Assembly: GCA_946122785.1 (NCBI GenBank)
Contig: CAMGYJ010000010.1
Coordinates: 35,257,608-35,321,607 of the forward strand
DNA length: 64,000 nt
DNA from: Linum tenue
Lineage: Eukaryota > Streptophyta > Magnoliopsida > Malpighiales > Linaceae
Direction of reading: 5' to 3'
The notes under the pieces are model-generated. The model saw nothing but the letters and a program-made list of their open reading frames with translations, was not told the origin of the DNA and ran no database searches. Shown here piece after piece: positions 1-10,280 of the stretch. Position 1 is the stretch's first letter. Each line of letters starts with the position of its first letter. A program made the position numbers and the translations under genes.

Positions 1-239
1 TAGGAGAATATCAACCTCAGATCGCTAGCCCAGTTAAGCGTGTTTAAATTCAATTAATAGCCTGGAGTGAATTAATCGTGTCTAGTTTCTCCTAGGCGCC
101 CCTACGCATTATGAACACCTAATTCTCTGTCTAGACTCTAGAGTCTAATTGAATCGTTTTGTCGCTGCTTAGCACTTAGGTGTAAGCAGAATTACGCATT
201 TTTGAACTCTGATTAATACTAATAACAATAGAGCTGCAG
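1..239 (+). other. Intron sequence of the WAT1-related gene (upstream exons outside window)
   Basis: No coding frame of the transporter family is visible here. The segment ends in a clear 3' splice acceptor (gagctgcag, AG at 238-239) that leads straight into a conserved exon. I therefore read it as the 3' part of an intron whose 5' exons lie before the window. Confidence 0.6.
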
Positions 240-1219
240 GTTAGAGAAAGTGAGAATGAAATCAATTCACAGCAAGGCAAAGGTGTTCGGAACAATAGCA
301 ACGGTGGCAGGAGCGATGGTGATGACCCTGATCAAAGGCCCCGCCTTTGAGCAAGATGTTGCTGCTGGTGGTGGTAGCAGTGCAACAGTGGCCGAGTCCC
401 ATAGCTTCATGAAGGGTGGTTTGATGATGACAGTGGGTTGCTTCAGCTGGGCAGGCTTTGTAATCCTCCAAGTCAGTACCTCGCTCGCTCGCTCCTTAAT
501 TCTGTACACTAACATGTTTTTGAAGGGAAGCCAGCCTCCCTATCACAAAATTGAGTGATGAGATAATCCTGTGGGTGCAGGCGATCACATTGAAGGAGTA
601 TCCAGCTGATCTATCTCTAACGGCACTGATCTGCCTCGCGGGCACGATTGAAGGTGGGATTGTGGCGCTTTTGGTTGAGTGGGGGAGGCCGGAAGCTTGG
701 GCGCTCGGATGGGACACCAAGTTGTTGGCTGCTGTTTATAGTGTAAGTAGTGCTGCTCCTTTTGTTCACTTCACCCTTTTGTTCTGTTTCTGTCTCTTGG
801 GCTAAAGCAGGAAAGCAACTTAATTGGTATTGTGATGGGGTTTATGTAGGGAGTGGTGTGTTCAGGGCTGCTGTTTTACATACAAGGGATAGTGATGAGA
901 GAAAGAGGTCCAGTGTTTGTGACAGCATTCAATCCCTTGTGTATGGTTCTGGTGGCCATTATGAGCTCCATCTTCTTGGATGAGGAAATGTTCCTTGGAA
1001 GGTTTAAATTCGACTCTCTCGATCTCTCTGTCAGTCTTACTGCATCCTGTGAACTCCATGATTATGAAGCTGAGTTGTGTTTTGGCCTGATGTAGGGTGA
1101 TTGGGGCAGCAATCATAGTGGCGGGGCTTTACCTCGTGGTGTGGGGGAAGAGTGTGGACTATGATAATTCTTCTGCTACTTTACAAGAAAACCAGCCTCT
1201 GCTGGAGGAAAGGGTCTAG
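240..1219 (+). CDS. WAT1-related / UMAMIT (EamA, nodulin MtN21-like) transporter, 3' part
   Basis: This is the C-terminal half of a drug/metabolite-transporter superfamily membrane protein. Plant members (WAT1, UMAMITs) move amino acids or auxin-related compounds across plasma or vacuolar membranes. Four exons are supported by splice sites and frame: 240-471, 581-742, 850-1001 and 1096-1219 (stop TAG 1217-1219). Seen features are an entry block with SKAKVFGT followed by GAMVMTLIKGPAFE, the family's loop before the second EamA domain, then hydrophobic helices. The segment FNPLCMVLVAIMSSIFLDE is the typical penultimate helix, and VIGAAIIVAGLYLVVWGKS is the final helix before a short acidic cytosolic tail. 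About 190 residues are visible of a usual 360-400, so the first EamA domain and the promoter lie left of the window. All visible exons join in frame with no stop, so the gene looks functional. The exact substrate cannot be told. Confidence 0.85.
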
Positions 1220-3780
1220 GGACTGCTTAGGAAAAGAACCAGGCTACCAGTACAACGATGGTTAGAAGCATCTGGAGCGCGCAAACCATAGAGACGAAAG
1301 ATAGAAAAGGGTTACAAGTATGGCAATCGGATTAACTCAATGTGGCGGCTTGAATGGGAGATTTTCCAAGACTCCTTACGTGCTTCAGTTGAGAGATAGA
1401 GAGCGTACCCAAAGCTGGTTGGTTGATCAAAATTATATATATTATTTAATAAGCGGTTTGTGGTTTGTCTATATGTGATTCGGGAAAATCTATCCGAGTC
1501 AGAGAATCTCTGGACAATCATATATGAAATTCTTGATATAGTGTAAACATGTTTTTAAGATATAGATGGTATTTGATTCTTTTAGATGCGTTATTTTGCT
1601 CATCTATAATTGATACACTTTAGTTACTCATGCAATATATTGCTAAATATTTGTTGCATGCATAATAAATTTATTATAATAATTGAAAATCACAGTAAAA
1701 GATCGAAGTTTGGTTATTGAAAACCAGGTTAGCGAATACGAAGAGAGAAACTTTACTTTGTCATGGAAGATTGTTAGATCTTGATTTGGCGCAAATCAAC
1801 AGGGCCAAGAATTGCAAAATTCAAAGTAAGTGTAGAAATATAAATGATACATTATATTTGTTAACTAGGTATGGACATGGTGCAATGTGTTACTTCCCTA
1901 CTAGCAGGAGGCTTTCCTTTGAGATATATGTTCTAATTTGATCTTATTTTAATCAAGGTGATTCTCTTTGGGTGACAATCAAACCCTTAACAATGATGCA
2001 GTATCTAAAATTTCAAACCTCTACCCTACCTTGAACTCACCCAACTCAAGTTTAGAAGAGATAACAAGAACCAAATTTTCAATCAATACCACCAAAGCTC
2101 CCCACTTTCTCTCGATTGCCTGCCAAGAGACTTTTTTCTTCTCAACAATATTCTTCTTCTTCTAATCTAGCAGTCTCTCAAATTCCTTCCATACGTTAAT
2201 GATGGCTTATTTACTGAAATACAAATAATACAAATGCTAAACAAGAAAACTACATATTCACATTTGATCTCATTTCACAAATGTTGCTTTTATTTTTAGG
2301 CCGAGGAATGAAAACTTCTCAACACAAGTGTCATCACTAGCGTTTAGTGAGTTACATGATTTTGAGTAGTTATTTGCTTGGTAATAAGGAAAAACGGAAT
2401 TGTAAGATAATTTGATGACACTTGAAATTTGTGTTTGCAATTTCTTAACAACATTACTTCTATTTCGATGCATCTTTAGTCATTTTGTCATGTGATTAAC
2501 ATTCAATTCACTCATAATCACTCACTAGCGTGGCCCCGGCCATTTGACCGGAGGAAGGTGAGGTATGAAATTTGCTAATGTAATGGGGTGTATAGCTTAT
2601 TGTTGTATAGTTTTTTTTTTGGGAAACACGTGATAAAAATAGTGAATTTTAGTAGGAAAGAGACATGAATGATGCAACGAATCAAAAATCAGCCTTATGA
2701 ACCAAAATCAAGTACCTGTTACCTTGTGAAACAATATTGAATCTGGTAATATAATGAGGTGGAGTAAGTTTTATAGAAATCGAATTCCAGAAAATCGAAT
2801 AAAAAATTGCCTATCCCGCCGATTTTCGGGAAATGAGCAGCTCACAATCGTTGCTAGCTTTTACTCGGCCCGTTGGCCGATTAATTTGCTTTATAAAACT
2901 TTCATCTTGTCATCATTGTGCTTTCTGGTTTTTTGCCAAGCCATGATAAAATCTAAAGAAATCAAGAATGAACAACACGATTTGGGATAGGAACCACCGT
3001 TCCTGTATCTCTAGAAAATGGTGGTAAACACAGACCCAATTGCCAAACTGGTTTGGATTGAGATTTTTATCGTGTATCAGGGAACCATGTGATTATAAAA
3101 TTAGACTTGATCAAAACGAGCCAAAACTTGAAATTCAGCATGTTTGACCGACCCATGCCAAACTCTAATTATTCTTTACTTTTAAACTTTCTATTTCAAA
3201 ATAAAAAATAATGAAAGAAAAGAGATGACTGCAATTCGCCATTTGCACATCACTGATTCGGGAATAAAACTATAGAATTTCGAAAGAAAACTAAAAATGT
3301 TTAGGATCGTTTTAATGTTAAAAATAATCAAATAGATCTTTATGTTTAGTTTTTTACTAACAAATACCAAACGATTCCCTATAATATACACTATAATTTA
3401 ATCATTATGATATCAAATAATTACATAATATATATTTGAAATGATAAAAATTGGACTAATTGGGTTGGTTGAGGTTGAACCATTGAATAACTTTAAAATA
3501 CATTATATTTTAGCCACTAAGATATAAAATAATAGCATAATATATATTATGCTAGAGAAAATAGCTTGTTTTAGAATGGCAAACCCATGATGTTCATTTG
3601 TTTTACTTGATGGGCAAATCCCATGAGGTCATGTCCATTCAACTCTTTTATTTTATGATTAGCGGTTAGCCCATTAGAATCCATGCATTAGTTTATTATT
3701 AAATTTTTTTTCTTTTTAGCAATAAAAAGAGTATTGTTTTTGCCTTTTCATATATATTTTACCACCACAGAGAAATAAAA
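1220..3780. other. AT-rich intergenic DNA
   Basis: I found no conserved coding sequence or intact transposon ends here. Open frames are short and low-complexity. A short segment near 2525-2560 (actagcgtggccccggcc and onward) resembles the unit duplicated at 57517-57638 and may be a transposon terminus. Confidence 0.5.
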
Positions 3781-3785
3781 GGACT

Positions 3786-4215
3786 TAAAGAAAAAAATTG
3801 ACACTCCTTGACCTGTATAAATCCGCATGTGTACGGTAAGTTGGTCCGTTCCACATAGGAAAAAGAAAAAAATTGACACTCCCTATTCTACCCTTCCTAC
3901 AAACGCTCCTGGAGCAGGGAGTTTGAAATGGGGGAAGGGTTTTTTTCTCTCTGCGATTATATGTTTTTAATTTAAAAAGATACAACAAATGTACTTAGTG
4001 TGATTGGTTATGATCTTTGCTTCTCTTTAAAGTGGTCATGGTTCGAATCCTAGTAAGTGTCTTTTTAATGAATAAAAAAAAGTAATTGTGAAGACCAAAA
4101 TATCCTTCCTACTTTCACTCTGGATGCAGGAATTTTGAAATGGGGCTTCAAGTTTTCTCATTTGGCTTTTATTTATTGTGTAGATTTATGCGTTTTTATA
4201 ACTTCAGGGAGTATT
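3786..4215 (+). repeat. SINE-like dispersed repeat, copy A, with partial 3' tail copies
   Basis: A tRNA-like promoter is suggested by tagtgtgattggttatga (A-box-like, near 3996) followed about 35 bp later by ggttcgaatcc (perfect B-box consensus, 4030-4040). Downstream comes a body containing cttcctactttcactctgg and ttttgaaatgggg. The same arrangement recurs at 61700-61890 and 62466-62760, and the 3' body alone near 3880-3945 and 62160-62260. This points to a tRNA-derived SINE or a similar non-autonomous family. Ends and target duplications could not be fixed. Within this stretch the motif gaaaaaaattgacactcc also occurs twice (about 3790 and 3868). Confidence 0.4.
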
Positions 4216-4320
4216 TGTATACTCTTAATGTCTTTTAATGTAGTTTTACATTATTTTTAGGAGTAGACATTATAGCGAACGAGGTTACTAGAATACGAAA
4301 CCGAATGAGAGCATATTTTA

Positions 4321-4662
4321 GGGGTTGTTTGGAAGTTGTGATTCTTCAAATTGATGTATTGGGTCAATTAGTGTATTATCATTTGATGTATTGAATCAAT
4401 TGATGTATTAGACAAATACTTTGTTTGGAGGTTTAGATTGTGTTTTTGTTATAAAGGCATAAAAGTTAATTTGAGTGATTGTGAACAATCTCAACAAAAA
4501 GTAGAGATTCACAATCCCTCAATTTTGAGTGATTGTGGTGGGGGCCTCCAAAAAGTGAATGCATCTATTCTAGTTCAATATAACCTAAAAAAATGACTTA
4601 ATCTCACAAATACATGAATTAGCTCAATACACCATTTGAAATCACAACTTCCAAACGACCCC
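4321..4662. mobile_element. Tourist-like (PIF/Harbinger) MITE, 342 bp
   Basis: The two ends are inverted copies: ggggttgtttggaagttgtg at the left and its near-perfect reverse complement at the right (1 mismatch in about 22 bp, with weaker similarity further in). TTA occurs immediately outside both ends (4318-4320 and 4663-4665), which is the TWA target duplication expected of PIF/Harbinger elements. The interior is non-coding and made of degenerate gatgtatt repeats. It is non-autonomous, so its transposase would have to come from elsewhere. Confidence 0.8.
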
Positions 4663-4665
4663 TTA

Positions 4666-5324
4666 ATGCCAGACAAGCAGCAATCATGGATTTACAATGA
4701 TTTTGCCTTATGGCGGGACAAGAGAACATTGTGACAGGTCCCGACCAGAGTGCAGAAAAGAAGCCCAAAGACTAGATCCAAAGAATGTAGTTGATGAGCA
4801 TTAACGGAAAAGCACAAACAAATATTATTTTACGAAACACGGCATTTATTTCTTTAATTTTTTATTTATCGAAGCAAAATTACTTGGTTTTGGTCATTAA
4901 TAAATATTTATATCATGGCAATCAAAAGAGTAAATAAGTGTTTGTGATATAGTAATCACAAGCATAGAAATTGTTGGGGTAAAGAACACAAAGAGCGTGT
5001 GAATCGCACAGAGCCACACTTAGCCATCCACTCGCGCGGCCGCAACCACGTTTAACTCGTCCAGTCGTGCGTTTGTTACCGCCGGAAGACAAGCCACCCA
5101 AGTTATAAGTGCACAAATATCGCCTGAGAGGTCAGTGAATCTGCTCTAACACTCTCGTCTTGTCACCATGTTTTGCTCACCAACCCAAGGGAGCTATTAA
5201 TACAACATTTACTCCACCTAGGAAGGGGGATTGATTGGAAAACATTATCTCTCTACAACACTTAAACTCTGTCCTCTCTGGAAATGCTCTGACTTCTCTC
5301 TTATGTAACCCTCTTCATTGATCC
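4666..5324. other. Intergenic DNA, no gene recognised
   Basis: There is no convincing coding or transposon structure. A short GC-richer patch at 5020-5110 has an open frame on the minus strand but no recognisable family. Confidence 0.4.
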
Positions 5325-7600
5325 TGAAACACCCTAGTTCGGCCGGACACTACTTTTACCAAAATACCCATGATAAATCATGACATAAAATAAGAAATAA
5401 AAATACTTAGAAAAATAGCGAAAACATTTCATAATAACTTTAATAAATATTGAAAACAACTGGCATTACTTAAACTCGAGTCCCTGACACTTCGGCAAAC
5501 TAAGACATTAAAAGTCTCTACCTGATCTCCAGTCTATACTCATAATTATAAAGTATAATAACTAATTAATCTCAAATGCTGCTGCTGACTGATAACCTTG
5601 ACTAGACATCCTTTGTGATGAACGTACCGTCCTCCTCCAGCTGGTTTCCCTCGAATCGTCTCTCTAACTGCTCATCCAGCTCTTTCTCTTCAAACTGGTG
5701 AGTGAGTTGGGGTCAGCCTACACCCTTACGTTTTAATACTTCTAATACACGAGTACTTTACTTAAACACCTAACTTTAACTGGTGGAAGTTGTTTGTACT
5801 TCAAATTTTAAAATCTTAACTCTTAAACCTTGAGGGAGTTGAAGTTACTCTCCTCTCTTAAAGCTCAAATCTTTACTTAAATACTTGACTGACACGGGGA
5901 TCCCTCACTAGCTAGTCTGGTTGCCCAACTCATACGTATGAGAAGCCCTCCAGGCTTTCCTTAAACTTAAACTTATCGTGGAAGGCTCTTCTTCCACGAT
6001 TCTCAAGAGCATAACTGCTGTTCAACTTAAATATCTCAAGAGCATAACTGCTGCTCTGCCTCAAAGATCTCAAATGGCAACGGACTGGCGCTAGTGACTA
6101 AAAACACTTAAAATGACTTCACCTTCTTGCAGGTGAGTTACTTCTTAAAAAGAACTTGTTCTTAAACTTTAACAATAATTTATACTCATAAAATTTCAAA
6201 GTAAATAATAAACATTCACTTCAAGTCATAATTCAAACAATTCACGTATCATCAACCAAACGCATAAACAACCATATCAACCACTTCACAAAATACTTAA
6301 AATGCGTAAGGTAACTACTTGAAAATACGTAAGGCGTAGAATTTACCCCCTTTACACTCACCTGATGCTGAAGCTGATTGAATTGAATCCAAAGACCGAT
6401 TTCCCTTCACTTTCATGTAGCTTTAATTTGCAATCCATACTTGTGCACATAAACATGGCCATATCAACATCAACCGGAAGTTCTTTGCTTTCACCGCAAT
6501 TTCTCCCAGGAACGCACCATTTGCTTTCCCGGGATCTAGACCTTAGCTACTTCAAATCATAAACCTCACCACATACTAAAGATCCCTTGCCAGACTACTC
6601 CAAACGTATAATAATAATAGGCTCCTTTCACCAAAAGATTCGTACAAACGAGGTCTAAATTGGTATAAAAGATTTTTTTGTATTTCTCCAGTCAAGCTTT
6701 AGCAATTGCATTATTTCCTTCTCGTTGAGAGACCATTTGGACTTCCTCGCTGGCCTTTACTGCTGCTAACTCAATTGTTTGCCTGTGATTTGGAAGATGT
6801 GGGTTTGCTCCTGGTCGAGGGACAAAAATACAGAAGCTGGGGGACTTTGAGACTAGTTGGTGGCGTGAGGTGGGGGGAGGTGCAACGGTTGGGGTCTTCT
6901 CCCTCTTTGTTTTCTTTTGCCAATTGTTGTCACCCGTGGGAAATGGGGAAAACAACTGCTAGGGTTTTATTTGTTTCAGGTTCAGGCCGAGTGGGGTTGG
7001 ACTTTAGTGTTAGCTTAGGTTTAATTAGCTCAAGGGGTATTTTGGGCATTTCATAAATTACGGGTGAGTTTAATCCGAAACTCAAATAATGTACGTAACT
7101 TACTCGATTTATGTCGAAACTCGAAATTGTTTGAACCGAGAGTTCGCATTTTTAGTCCTCGTGGATATTACGATGGAATTTGACAAATTCCCCCAAGGGT
7201 ATAATAGTCATTTTGACTTTTGGAAGATCGGGGTGTAACATTTACTCCACCCTTATGAACATTTCGTCCCCGAATATTGCTCGTAACTCATCCTTCTATC
7301 AACACCCTTCTTAAACTTACTTCACACGATCATTTATTCTTACCATAACAACTTCGTTGGTAACCTTTGATCATATAAATTTCTTTACCTTGTAGCACTC
7401 GTGTAACCTTGAATGACTCACTGCCCTTTTCGTTTCACATCTTGACTCAAAAGTGATGAACAAAATGTCGACTTGACTGGACATGTTGATCCAATTCACC
7501 TTGTAGTTGTTGTTGAACCCAAATCCAAAATCGAGATATCATATTTCCCGCCTCCTTGCGAAAAATTTTGAGCTCGAAATTTGCTCCTTATGCTTACTCC
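5325..7600 (-). mobile_element. Degraded LTR-retroelement-derived sequence, probably an LTR on the minus strand
   Basis: Read on the minus strand, sequence just right of 7239 (gaacataagggtggagtaaa) resembles the end of a Ty3/gypsy polyprotein region. It is followed by TGTTACACCCCGATC, a common plant gypsy LTR start (complement of 7225-7239). The next 2 kb are non-coding with LTR-like composition and end near tgaaacaccctagttcgg at about 5325. No intact gag or pol is visible, and no matching second LTR or target duplication was established. The string aacatttactccacc occurs near both 5204 and 7238; its meaning is unclear. The LINE at 7619 inserted into this older sequence, which resumes at 14409. 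Confidence 0.35.
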
Positions 7601-7618
7601 AAGTCTCACTTGTGCTAA
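7601..7618. repeat. Target-site duplication of the LINE, left copy
   Basis: The 18-bp string AAGTCTCACTTGTGCTAA here is repeated exactly at 14391-14408. The pair flanks the LINE and fixes both of its ends. Confidence 0.95.
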
Positions 7619-7698
7619 ACTTTCCCTCCACTTTTTTCCTTTTCCCTCCCTTTCCCTCCTTCAAGAACAGAGGGTAAATCAACCTACTTTCGAAATAA

Positions 7699-8676
7699 AT
7701 GTCATCTCTTTCCCTTTCTATTAGTCTCTCGCTCCTCTACCAAAATTCATCTAGACCAATCTCTAGCTCTATTCCAACCAATCACTCCTCTTCAATAATA
7801 TTTCCAGCTGCCGAATTCGGAGCCATCAATGATACCAAAATCTTCAAGGTCAGAACAGAATACACCAGTAAGAGGCAGAACAGAGGCATAAATGGGGGTT
7901 CATGCAGCATTAAAATCGAAGGCGGCCAATCTACGGATATACCCTGCAGAAATAGCCGTAAAGGAGTGGCAAAGCAGGGGAAATCAATTCTCCCACCGCC
8001 CAGACCACCTGAGAAAACGACAGCTATTCCATATCTGGGGAAAAATCTTCCTAAAGGGGAGAGCAGGCGAGTAAAAGCTCAGACAAAGGAGAAGGGAAAG
8101 GATACGAGTGGAAGTAAAGAAGGGGCCTGCCCCAAGGAGGATTTGCGCAGCACAAACCATAAATGCAGCCACTGCAACCAAATCCAAGGAGTAATGGCGA
8201 CAATCATTATAACTACAAAAGGAAGGAAGGTCAGACACCTGACGAGTCTCACACAGCGAGTTAAGGCCAAAGCAGAGAGAAGGGGGAGAAGAAAGCCCAA
8301 CGCCCACCAGGATGACTCCTACCCAGAAATAGCCAATACAAGGAAGAATGAAGTTAATGCCCAAAGAAGGCAGACTGGAAGAAGGACGAGGGGAAAGATA
8401 AGAGAGGAGCAGGGGAAACCAATAACAGCTCAGACCCAGAGAGCATTTATGACCCATCCAGCATGCCAAAGGCAGATGAATCGGCAATCTAAGGCCTATA
8501 AAAGGAGGTCAAAAGAAGGGTTTCAGCCACATCCACTTCCAGTTCAACCCCAACATATGAAGCAAACCCATAATCACCCAAGAAAAAACACAGCAACCCT
8601 CTTCGATAACACTTACCTCTTACCCCCCCCCCCCCCCACCCACAAATGGCGGCGGAAAACCAACAGATCAACCTGA
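7699..8676 (+). other. Long open frame in the LINE 5' region, coding status uncertain
   Basis: A 325-codon frame runs from a Ser/Leu-rich start through a Lys/Arg/Gln-rich body and ends inside the ORF1 start region, in a different frame from ORF1. I recognise no domain. The strand is purine-rich (A and G) over 7850-8560, which depletes stop codons, so the frame may be open by chance. An 'ORF0-like' peptide is possible. A 14-15 bp poly(C) run (8625-8639) precedes the ORF1 ATG. Confidence 0.25.
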
Positions 8677-10280
8677 GAGGAGAAAGGAGCCACCTGGTTC
8701 TGAATGTCAAACCAAGAGTGACAGGGGCCATGGGTAGCGGAATGTCCATGCTACTATGCAGATGGGTCACTGACTCCAATATCTCCCTCCAGAAGGCCAG
8801 GAACACAGCAGCAAGCAAATGGCGAGCCTATGGAGAAGTGCAAGCTACAAAGGAGGCAGAGAACCTCTATGTGTACTCGTTCCAAAACAGCACCCAGCGC
8901 GATGCAGTCTTCGACGCCCGCCCTTGGAATCTGGGCAATACACTAATCGCCCTAAAAAAATGGGACGGCGAACAGAAGGCGGAGCTCAACGACATCCCGA
9001 CGGTCACATTATGGGTCCAGATGCATGACCTACCTCAATCACTCAAAGATGAGGAGTCGATCCAGGCGGTGGCAGAATACATATTTCCCCACTACTATGG
9101 GATAGATCACTCCAACTTCGAATTTAGAGGGTGGCTGAAGTTCATCCGAGCAAAGGTGGAGGTGGAACTGGATAAACCCATTCCCATCGGATTTGAGTAT
9201 CCACAGGGGGAGAGATCCATATGGGTCAGCTTCAAATACGAGAGGATTCTAGACCTGTGCTACTTCTGTGGGAAGTTAGGGCACCTGATTCAGAACTGCC
9301 TACAGCGGGAAGATCACAGGCGTAGGGGATTATGCACCGACCCGTCGGAAGTATACACAGCTGCACTCAAGGCCGGTCATGACTCGCCGGCGAACACACC
9401 TCCGGCATCATTCAGAGAGAAGATCGAAAGGGAAAGACAAATGGCGCTGACAGGATCCAGGTCCCACCGATCCAGGGGATCCCGAGGGGAATCTTCTCTG
9501 ATGTCCTTGGTAGGGCGCACAGGCCAGGGGTCAGCATCCTGCCCTCCAGGCTTTGCAGCACTGACAGCCGATGAACCCCAGCTACTCTCGGGGCCAGTCT
9601 GGATACAGAGAGAACGGCCGGTACGCCATACCCCTCTGCAAACGACAGGCTTTTTGGAAGATGAGATGGAAGCAACTACCCTCGCCCTACAAAGGAACCT
9701 CGACTTAACCGGAAGGGAATCGAACAGAGCCAAGGAAGCAGGAATGAAGGAAATGGGCCTGGATCTAACTCTGGCCAGCCCAACCTATTCCCAGGCCACT
9801 CAAGAACCGGGTCTACTCAGGGAGGTCATCCAACAGGCCCAGCTGACTCTAGTGGAAAGCCCAGTGATGGATGCTTACAACCAATCTCAAGCCCGGCTAC
9901 AGCAAGTGACAAGTCCAATGAAAAATAGCCCGTTTCAGGTCCAGTCTACAACAGCGGCCCAAACAATCTTACCCACTGCTACAATCACCTCGACCACAGC
10001 TGGCGGAGGAAGCAGCAACAGACCGGAAAAGAAAAGAAAACCAGATTCTAGGGACATCCCATCCATCTCTCTGCAAGAATTCTTCAGTCCCACTAACATT
10101 CAAACAGAGACTCTCTCTTTTTCTCCAGGGGGAAGCAGGAAGATATACCAGAGAAGGAGGAACTCCATTCGAAGAAGGAGCATAGCTGACATCAACAATG
10201 AAGGTAACCAATCGGCAGAAGGAGAATCTATTTCACCCAAGGAGGCGGCGGCGCACCTCAAGCCGCCAAATCAAGAATGA
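8646..10280 (+). CDS. LINE ORF1 protein (DUF4283 plus CCHC zinc knuckle)
   Basis: This is a 544-residue gag-like RNA-binding protein of a plant L1 LINE, expected to coat the element RNA and act as a nucleic-acid chaperone in the ribonucleoprotein. Residues about 25-175 match the DUF4283 fold seen in plant LINE ORF1 (RPWNLGNTLIALKKWD, then VTLWVQMHDLP). It is followed by a zinc knuckle at residues 205-218 (C205, C208, H213, C218; spacing CX2CX4HX4C). The rest is a Ser/Thr/Pro/Gln-rich low-complexity tail with basic patches. The start ATG at 8646 lies just after a poly(C) tract. The frame is intact. Its TGA stop is embedded in ATGA, which also starts ORF2, suggesting termination-reinitiation for ORF2 translation. 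Confidence 0.92.
   Translation: MAAENQQINLRGERSHLVLNVKPRVTGAMGSGMSMLLCRWVTDSNISLQKARNTAASKWRAYGEVQATKEAENLYVYSFQNSTQRDAVFDARPWNLGNTLIALKKWDGEQKAELNDIPTVTLWVQMHDLPQSLKDEESIQAVAEYIFPHYYGIDHSNFEFRGWLKFIRAKVEVELDKPIPIGFEYPQGERSIWVSFKYERILDLCYFCGKLGHLIQNCLQREDHRRRGLCTDPSEVYTAALKAGHDSPANTPPASFREKIERERQMALTGSRSHRSRGSRGESSLMSLVGRTGQGSASCPPGFAALTADEPQLLSGPVWIQRERPVRHTPLQTTGFLEDEMEATTLALQRNLDLTGRESNRAKEAGMKEMGLDLTLASPTYSQATQEPGLLREVIQQAQLTLVESPVMDAYNQSQARLQQVTSPMKNSPFQVQSTTAAQTILPTATITSTTAGGGSSNRPEKKRKPDSRDIPSISLQEFFSPTNIQTETLSFSPGGSRKIYQRRRNSIRRRSIADINNEGNQSAEGESISPKEAAAHLKPPNQE

Noticed and set aside
3990..4045. Possible tRNA gene (perfect B-box ggttcgaatcc)
   Set aside because: No acceptor stem, anticodon arm or cloverleaf pairing is visible; it is better explained as the tRNA-like head of a dispersed repeat.
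5204..7252. Shared string aacatttactccacc read as a target duplication of a 2-kb element
   Set aside because: The inner ends show no matching inverted or LTR termini, and the right copy lies across a likely LTR/internal junction, so coincidence or an internal repeat is as likely.
7984..8487. 167-codon antisense frame in the LINE 5' region
   Set aside because: It mirrors the purine-skewed sense strand (pyrimidine-rich codons for Leu, Ser and Phe) and has no domain.
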